A stretch of DNA of 19,032 nucleotides from the NCBI GenBank assembly GCA_964537825.1, contig CAZIDL010000050.1, forward strand, positions 1 to 19,032. The letters are read 5' to 3'. This DNA comes from CAZIDL01 sp964537825. GTDB lineage: Bacteria; Bacteroidota; Bacteroidia; Flavobacteriales_D; CAYVSK01. Made by a program: the position numbers and the translations under genes. Under the pieces are notes generated by a model. The model was not told the DNA's origin. It made no database searches and worked only from the letters and a program-made list of their open reading frames with translations. Positions 13,856-19,032 of this stretch are shown here, in pieces (the first letter of the stretch is position 1; every line of letters starts with the position of its first letter).

Positions 13856-16297
13856 ATGAGAATGAGCTTACTCAGAAGCCTTTGCTTCGTCCTTCTCCTG
13901 TCCCCTCTTTTCGCAATTGGGCAGGATAAGAACGACTTTAAGGCCAATTTCGAAGAAGGCAACAAGTTGATCGAAGAGGGCATATACGATCAGGCCCTTA
14001 AGGAGTTCAAACAGTGTGCTAAGGAGCAGCCTTCCAACGCTAATGTGAATTACAAGGTCGGGCTTTGTTACATCGAGGGTGATAAGCACAAAAAGGAGGC
14101 ATTACCCTACCTGAGCAAGGCCGTTAAGAACGTTACCAAACGTTATAACCCTTTCAGCCCCCGAGAGGACCAAGCACCTTTGAAAGCTCGTTATTATTAT
14201 GGACGGGCCCTCCACCTCAATATGCTCCTCGATTCCGCGATCGCGGTCTTCGAACGTTTCAGGAACTCAGTGCCTGACAATCATCTTTTTTCTTCCGACG
14301 CTGCGCGCCAGATCGAAATGTGCAAGTTCGCCAAGAAGCAGGTGCGGAACCGAAAGGACATCAAGATCAAGAACATCGGTAAACCGATCAATTCGGAATT
14401 TCATGAATACGGTCCGGTCATATCGGTGGATGAGAACGTAATGTACTTTACCAGCCGTCGACCTCCTGAGGATGTATCCAAGCCCCCTCTGGAGACCGAC
14501 GGGCTTCCTTTCGAATCCATTTATGCTTCTTACAAGGACAAGGATGGAAATTGGGGAGATCCCGAACGCCTCGAGTTCAACCTCAATACCCGGCACGATG
14601 CTGTAAGCAGTACTTCACCTGATGGCCAAAAACTCTTCATATTCAGGAGCGAAGAAGGGAATGGCGACCTCTTCCATGCTCGCTTACAGGGAGTTAACGA
14701 ATGGAGCGAGCCTAAACCGATGGGATCCGATATCAATTCAGAATCTCTCGAACCGCACGGGGTTCTTTCGCCGGATGGGAATACCTTCTACTTCGTCAGC
14801 AATAGGGACGGAGGTGAAGGCGGACGGGACATCTATCGTTGCAAGAAATTGCCCACCGGCGATTGGAGCAAGGCACAGAACATGGGGCCCACCATCAACA
14901 CACCCCACGATGAGGATGCATGTTTCATCCATCCGGATGGGGAAACGATGTTCTTCAGTTCGAACGGGCATGAAAGCATGGGAGGGTACGACATTCTCTT
15001 TACGGAGAAAAAGGACAATGGCGAGTGGAGCGATCCGGAGAATATGGGGTTCCCCATCAATACCGTGGATGACGATCGCTTCTTCGTTACTACCCCGGAC
15101 GGTAAAAGGGCTTATTATGCCTCTGAAAAAGAAGATGGTTTAGGTGGAAGGGATATTTACCAGCTCCAATTGGAAAAAGGGCGGACCAAGGATCTGGCCG
15201 TTATGAAAGGGTTCATCAACGTTCCTGAAGGCCAGGAGATCCCCGACGATGCCAAGATCAAGGTCACGAACCTCTCCACCGGCAAGACGAGGCTTTTTCG
15301 TCCGCGAAAAAGGGATGGTGTCTTCGTTTCCATCCTTCCACCCTGTCAAAAATACAAGGTGGAGTACATGGTGGGGAATGAGGTCTACAAGACCGAGCAG
15401 ATACCGATCCCCTGCGATGCTTCTTATCAAGAGATCAAAAAGGAGATCTATCTGAACCCCGTCGATCTTGGAAGCTCCGAAGTGGTGGAAAAAACGGCTT
15501 CAAGAGATCGGAAATGGAAGGTATTGAAAGGGGGTGAGGTATTGGAAAAGAGCGATGTGGTCGTCAAGTACCTCAAGGAGAACGGGAATACGATGTTCAC
15601 AGAGAGCCTTACCGAGAACGGTACTTTCCCCTATTACAAGTTACCCGGCCAAAAGGCTTACAAATTCGAGGTGGAAACTTCCGAGCCGCACCTCTGCCAG
15701 GAACTCGAGCTCTTGCTCGTGGATGATAAGGGGCAAGAGATCGGTCGTACAAAGCGTACCGAGCGGTGCAAATTCGAGATGGAGGATATGGTGGCCATGG
15801 AAGAGAGTGCTGATGAAGGTGAAAAAAGAGATAAAGGGGGTGATGAAGAAAAGGACGATGAAGAAAAGGATGAAGGGGCAGATAGCGAAAAGGAAAAGGA
15901 CGAGGCGAGCGTTCCCACCGGGGATGCAATGGCCATTCACCGGCGGAATTACGATTACAACCAGAAAGGGTTGGACAAAGGAAAGGCTGAATATCAGGAT
16001 TTCCTTAGTAAAGTGAAAGATGTCCTTAAAGGGAAAGAAAAGGCTGTCATCTCCATCCGAGGGAACGCTTCCAAGGTACCTACCCGCACCTTCGATAGCA
16101 ATAAGGACTTGGCCAAAAAGCGTGCGCAGAATGCAAAGCATGATCTCGAAAAGCACCTGAAAGAAAAGGGTGTCTCTTTATCGGGCTTGGAGTTCCGCTC
16201 TGAGCATAAGGTGACAGGTCCGGTCTATGAAAAGGGTAACATCCGCCGCAAGGCGGAATACCTGGAGCATCAGTATGTGCGTATCAAAGTCCATTAA
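13856..16297 (+). CDS. TPR, PD40 propeller and OmpA-like domain envelope protein (PorE-like layout)
   Basis: An 813-residue exported protein. A signal peptide (RSLCFVLLLSPLFAIG, then Q) precedes TPR repeats (about 25-150). A PD40 beta-propeller (about 175-440) has repeats such as FYFVSNRDGGEGGRDIY and MFFSSNGHESMGGYDI. A regulatory-like beta domain follows (about 450-535, VSILPPCQKY, then IPCDASYQEI), then a further beta domain (about 550-640) and an acidic Lys/Glu/Asp linker (649-685). A C-terminal OmpA-like domain (about 695-813) contains ISIRGNASKVPT and LAKKRAQNAKHDL. Cys497, Cys520, Cys614 and Cys638 form two plausible disulfide pairs. The layout matches PorE-type proteins tying the type IX secretion/gliding machinery to peptidoglycan, and other Bacteroidota OmpA-family proteins; which one cannot be told here. 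The Asp of the usual OmpA HTD motif is absent. Starts at 13841 and 13862 are possible; 13856 fits the promoter. The next gene overlaps its end by 23 bases. Confidence 0.88.
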   Translation: MRMSLLRSLCFVLLLSPLFAIGQDKNDFKANFEEGNKLIEEGIYDQALKEFKQCAKEQPSNANVNYKVGLCYIEGDKHKKEALPYLSKAVKNVTKRYNPFSPREDQAPLKARYYYGRALHLNMLLDSAIAVFERFRNSVPDNHLFSSDAARQIEMCKFAKKQVRNRKDIKIKNIGKPINSEFHEYGPVISVDENVMYFTSRRPPEDVSKPPLETDGLPFESIYASYKDKDGNWGDPERLEFNLNTRHDAVSSTSPDGQKLFIFRSEEGNGDLFHARLQGVNEWSEPKPMGSDINSESLEPHGVLSPDGNTFYFVSNRDGGEGGRDIYRCKKLPTGDWSKAQNMGPTINTPHDEDACFIHPDGETMFFSSNGHESMGGYDILFTEKKDNGEWSDPENMGFPINTVDDDRFFVTTPDGKRAYYASEKEDGLGGRDIYQLQLEKGRTKDLAVMKGFINVPEGQEIPDDAKIKVTNLSTGKTRLFRPRKRDGVFVSILPPCQKYKVEYMVGNEVYKTEQIPIPCDASYQEIKKEIYLNPVDLGSSEVVEKTASRDRKWKVLKGGEVLEKSDVVVKYLKENGNTMFTESLTENGTFPYYKLPGQKAYKFEVETSEPHLCQELELLLVDDKGQEIGRTKRTERCKFEMEDMVAMEESADEGEKRDKGGDEEKDDEEKDEGADSEKEKDEASVPTGDAMAIHRRNYDYNQKGLDKGKAEYQDFLSKVKDVLKGKEKAVISIRGNASKVPTRTFDSNKDLAKKRAQNAKHDLEKHLKEKGVSLSGLEFRSEHKVTGPVYEKGNIRRKAEYLEHQYVRIKVH

Positions 16298-17786
16298 TGG
16301 TCGAAGTGGGCGTCCTTCCCGGTCGCCCCTTTTCCTGCTCCTCATCCTTTTGATGGGCCCCTTTCCTTTTATTGCTCCGGGCCAGAACGGAGGGACCTCT
16401 CAAGAGAATTTCAAGAACCTAGGAGAGCTCGTTAATTCCGAACGGGACGATTTCGCCCCCGTGCTCACCTTGGAGGAGAACACCCTTTATTTTACGAGCG
16501 ACAGGCCTCTTGGAACCAAAGAGCAAAAAGGGTACAACGTTTTTGTTTCCCGCCGTGCTGATGACGGAACCTGGAAAAAGCCAAAGCCTCTACCCCTGGG
16601 CAGGGAAAAAAGCGAAACCAGTGTCGGGATCTCTCCGGACGGTAACACCCTTTTTATTCAACGAGAAGGAGACCTGTATCAAGTGGAAAAGCAGGGGCGG
16701 AAAGGCTGGAAAAGACCACGCCCGATGGCTGATGTCATCAATTCGGAACACGAAGAGACCCAGGGAAGCCTGAGCTCGGATGGGAACACTTTCTATTTTG
16801 TGAGCGACCGGAGCGGTGATCGGGATATCTACCGTGTGAAAAGATTGCCGACCGGCGATTGGAGCAAAGCCAAGGAGCTTCCCTCCTCGATCAATACCCC
16901 CGAAGCGGAGAACGCCCCTTTTATTCATCCCGACGGAAGGACATTGTTCTTCAGCTCCTCCGGTCATAGTGAAGGGGATAAAGCGGACATTTTCTATTCG
17001 AAAAAAGGAAAGGATGGGGATTGGGGAGAGCCCGTAAATATGGGGTATCCGGTCAGTACTAAAGCCCGTAACCTCCATATCATGACCTCGGCGGATGGAA
17101 AACGGGCCTACTTCGCTTCCAATAGCATCCAAGCGAATAAAGAGGATAAAGACCTCTACCGGCTCGACCTGAAAGGATCCTTTACCGAAGGGCTTGCTGT
17201 GCTTAAAGGCTTCATCGATGTCCCATCAGGGTCCGACCTCCTCGATAGTACCCGCATACGTATTGAAAGACCCAAGGGGATGGAAGGGAGCGAGCGCCCC
17301 TGGATCCAAAGACCTCAGGAACAGGATGGGGAGTTCATCGCAGTCCTGCCTCCTTGCCACGAATATACCCTGAATTACATGCTTGGGAATAGAAAGATGA
17401 AGGAACAAAAGCTTTACATTCCTTGCCATTCAGGTTATCAAAAGATCCGAAAAGAAGTGTTCCTGCAGCCGGTCAACTTCGATCCCGACGTGCTCGACCG
17501 GGAACCCAGCCTTATCGGAAGGGTCCGCCACGAGAGTGGAGCCGCTGTTTCCAAGGGAAAGCTCTTTATTATCGGTGAAGAAGGACAGCGATTGGATAGC
17601 GTTTCGATAGGAAAAAATGGGGATTTTAGTTTCTATCACCCCGACCGGGAACGAAAGGAACTTTTGTTCCGATTCGTGAAGGATGGTCCATGTAAGAATT
17701 CCCCCTTGCGCTTGAGCTCCGGGGGACAGATCTTTGATCCACTGGGGCAGGACGGTTGTTTGTACCGGTTCCCCACTCCTCGTTGA
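16275..17786 (+). CDS. PD40 propeller protein, shortened paralogue lacking TPR and OmpA domains
   Basis: A 503-residue exported protein. Its hydrophobic signal (PLFLLLILLMGPFPFIAPG, then Q) leads straight into PD40 propeller repeats (about 45-310: NTLYFTSDRP, NTFYFVSDRSGDRDIYRV, TLFFSSSGH). A regulatory-like beta domain follows (about 315-400), then a final beta domain ending at the last residue. Order and sequence match the middle of the 813-residue neighbour, including LPTGDWSKA, AVLKGFIDVP against AVMKGFINVP, and four cysteines at equivalent places (361, 384, 473, 495). It has no TPR region, and it ends where the neighbour's acidic linker begins, so there is no OmpA domain. ATG 16275 is chosen: the frame extends to 16227, but that part lies deeper in the previous gene and has no signal-like character. 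The 23-base overlap in a different frame suggests translational coupling. It may be a soluble partner of the full-length protein. Confidence 0.85.
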   Translation: MCVSKSINGRSGRPSRSPLFLLLILLMGPFPFIAPGQNGGTSQENFKNLGELVNSERDDFAPVLTLEENTLYFTSDRPLGTKEQKGYNVFVSRRADDGTWKKPKPLPLGREKSETSVGISPDGNTLFIQREGDLYQVEKQGRKGWKRPRPMADVINSEHEETQGSLSSDGNTFYFVSDRSGDRDIYRVKRLPTGDWSKAKELPSSINTPEAENAPFIHPDGRTLFFSSSGHSEGDKADIFYSKKGKDGDWGEPVNMGYPVSTKARNLHIMTSADGKRAYFASNSIQANKEDKDLYRLDLKGSFTEGLAVLKGFIDVPSGSDLLDSTRIRIERPKGMEGSERPWIQRPQEQDGEFIAVLPPCHEYTLNYMLGNRKMKEQKLYIPCHSGYQKIRKEVFLQPVNFDPDVLDREPSLIGRVRHESGAAVSKGKLFIIGEEGQRLDSVSIGKNGDFSFYHPDRERKELLFRFVKDGPCKNSPLRLSSGGQIFDPLGQDGCLYRFPTPR

Positions 17787-17793
17787 TCTTTTT

Positions 17794-17818
17794 ATCGTTC
17801 GACCGAAGCCGGAACGAT
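17794..17818. repeat. Inverted repeat upstream of the third cluster gene
   Basis: ATCGTTC (17794-17800) and GAACGAT (17812-17818) are perfect inverted copies around 11 bases. The repeat lies 8 bases after the preceding stop codon and covers the place where a -33 element would sit for the -7 box at 17832. It could be an operator, or a terminator stem with a poor T tail. Confidence 0.45.
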
Positions 17819-17831
17819 CCGAATATCGTTT

Positions 17832-17839
17832 TACCTTTG
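17832..17839 (+). promoter_or_regulatory. -7 element of the gene at 17857
   Basis: TACCTTTG matches TAnnTTTG. Transcription would start near 17845, about 12 bases before ATG 17857. No TTG lies at the normal -33 distance; that position is taken by the right arm of an inverted repeat, so the promoter may be weak or dependent on an activator. Confidence 0.45.
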
Positions 17840-17856
17840 CCCGAAGGGGAGTTCGG

Positions 17857-19032
17857 ATGCATCTTTCGCTTTTGGCACGTTATTGGAAAAGAACCCAGGA
17901 AAAGGATATCAAAGGACCGTTCGTGCGTGCTTCTCAGCTTCTTTTGCCGATCCTCTTCCTGCTTCAATTCTCTTCCCTAGGTCTGAAAGGCCAGTATTTG
18001 GACCCGCGCAAGGCTGATGAGTTCTTCGATAACAAGAACTACATCGAGGCCATGGATATTTATAAGAAGTTGGTCGAGCAGAACCCTGAGGAATCCGAAT
18101 ACTATAGAAAGGCCGGAATATGTTACCTGAGAACCTATACGGATCGGACCTCTGCGGTGGAGTATCTCAAGAAAGCTTTGGAAAAGGAAGGGCACGATAA
18201 AGATGTCTGGTACTATCTTGGGAAGGCCTATATGATAAAGGGTGAGTTCCAAAAAGCGATGAAGAACTTCACCAAGTATCAGGCCAACAAAGGCCTGATG
18301 GGTGGGAAAGATGATGTGGCCCATCTTCAGGCTCAATGTAAGACCGGAAAAGAGCTGAAGAAACATCCCCTGGACGTGACCTTTGAGAACCTCGGGTCAG
18401 GTATCAATACCCAATCTCCGGACTATTATCCCTTCGTTGCCAAGGATGAGTCCCGATTGGTCTTCACCTCGCGAAGAAGGCGGAATAAAGGGAGCGGTAA
18501 GGAATTTGACGGTTATTATGCTTCTGATATCTGGTTCGTGGAAACCAATGAAGAAGATGATGAGGGATGGGAAGAGGCTGAGAACGCAGGAAAAAGGGTG
18601 AATTCCAAATACGATGAGCAAGCGGTCGGTTTATCCGATGACGGGAATCAGATGTATGTTTATATCGATCACGTAAAAAAGCGGGGGGATATCTATCGGA
18701 CGCGCTGGGAGCATATTTCCTTCGGCCGGCTCAAAAAGCTGGGATCGAACGTGAACGGTGATGCGATCGAGACCTCGGCATCCATATCCTCCGACCGCAA
18801 GACCTTGTTCTTTGCCAGCGAGCGGGATGGAGGAAAAGGAGGGGTGGATCTCTGGATGTGCCGGAAGTTGCCAACGGGCGAGTGGGCTGAACCCCAGAAC
18901 CTTGGAGGTCGGATCAATACCAAGTTCGATGAAGGATTTCCCACCCTATCTTACGACAATGAGACCCTTTACTTCTGTTCGAAAGGCCATGAGAGCATGG
19001 GAGGCTTCGATATCTTCAAAGCGGAATGGAAC
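17857..19032 (+). CDS. TPR and PD40 beta-propeller envelope protein, 3' end outside window
   Basis: The first 392 residues of an exported protein; the frame is still open at the window edge. Residues 1-46 hold a signal peptide with an unusually long charged front part before LLLPILFLLQF and a KGQ cleavage region. A GTG at 17923 would give a more normal signal and is an alternative start. TPR repeats cover about 50-165 (DEFFDNKNYIEAMDIYKKLV, then YYRKAGICYL and VWYYLGKAYMIKGEFQKAM). PD40 repeats begin near 175 (LGSGINTQSPDYYPFV) and continue through FFASERDGGKGGVDLWM and LYFCSKGHESMGGFDIF. The order and the repeat motifs match the gene at 13856, so regulatory and OmpA-like domains may follow beyond the window. 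A -7 element and an inverted repeat precede it, so it may be a separate transcript from the two genes before it. Confidence 0.87.
   Translation, partial: MHLSLLARYWKRTQEKDIKGPFVRASQLLLPILFLLQFSSLGLKGQYLDPRKADEFFDNKNYIEAMDIYKKLVEQNPEESEYYRKAGICYLRTYTDRTSAVEYLKKALEKEGHDKDVWYYLGKAYMIKGEFQKAMKNFTKYQANKGLMGGKDDVAHLQAQCKTGKELKKHPLDVTFENLGSGINTQSPDYYPFVAKDESRLVFTSRRRRNKGSGKEFDGYYASDIWFVETNEEDDEGWEEAENAGKRVNSKYDEQAVGLSDDGNQMYVYIDHVKKRGDIYRTRWEHISFGRLKKLGSNVNGDAIETSASISSDRKTLFFASERDGGKGGVDLWMCRKLPTGEWAEPQNLGGRINTKFDEGFPTLSYDNETLYFCSKGHESMGGFDIFKAEWN

Noticed and set aside
14855..16867. Recent gene conversion between the two adjacent PD40 genes
   Set aside because: A 17-base identical stretch (14855-14871 and 16851-16867) encodes the same TGDWSK motif, but flanking DNA diverges at once, so shared protein constraint is enough to explain it.

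Overview
The window looks like a stretch of a Bacteroidota chromosome, most likely Flavobacteriales or a Cryomorphaceae-like relative. Three things support this: the protein families present (putative porin of the Porin_10 type, a DUF4783-type protein beside nadC, TPR-PD40-OmpA proteins), the near absence of Shine-Dalgarno sequences, and repeated matches to the Bacteroidota -7 promoter element TAnnTTTG upstream of genes. Base composition is close to balanced and even across the window. I see no insertion sequence, integrase, tRNA, CRISPR array or phage gene. Coding is dense: the longest gap between genes is under 150 bases, so no long stretch is unexplained.

Layout. The window opens inside a 5S rRNA gene (plus strand, presumably the end of an rRNA operon) closed by a strong intrinsic terminator. 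A putative porin follows on plus (207-2090) and converges on adenylosuccinate lyase purB (minus, 3455-2112). A divergent promoter pair separates purB from a secreted TPR-PD40 protein (3601-4998), which converges with only 3 bases to spare on a minus-strand operon. In transcription order that operon is a DUF4783-type secreted protein (9532), nadC (9105) and an M1 metallopeptidase with a C-terminal outer-membrane barrel (8199-5002). A divergent region leads to plus-strand recR (9681) and a two-domain membrane glycosyltransferase (10308-12269), then a 2-oxo acid dehydrogenase E2 gene with its own promoter (12342-13745). The right end is a cluster of cell-envelope genes: a TPR-PD40-regulatory-OmpA protein (13856-16297), an overlapping shortened paralogue (16275-17786) and a third TPR-PD40 gene cut by the window end (17857 onward).

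How the genes fit together. Housekeeping genes (5S rRNA, purB, nadC, recR, E2) alternate with envelope genes. The most distinctive content is four related PD40 propeller proteins, three of them adjacent, forming a series from full length (TPR + propeller + regulatory domain + OmpA-like) to stripped-down versions. Full-length proteins of this layout resemble PorE, the peptidoglycan-associated component of the type IX secretion and gliding machinery. No other type IX component is visible here, so that link is inference. Two unusual fusions stand out: a peptidase carrying its own barrel, and a family 2 glycosyltransferase joined to a phosphoglycosyltransferase-like module whose catalytic segment appears to be missing.
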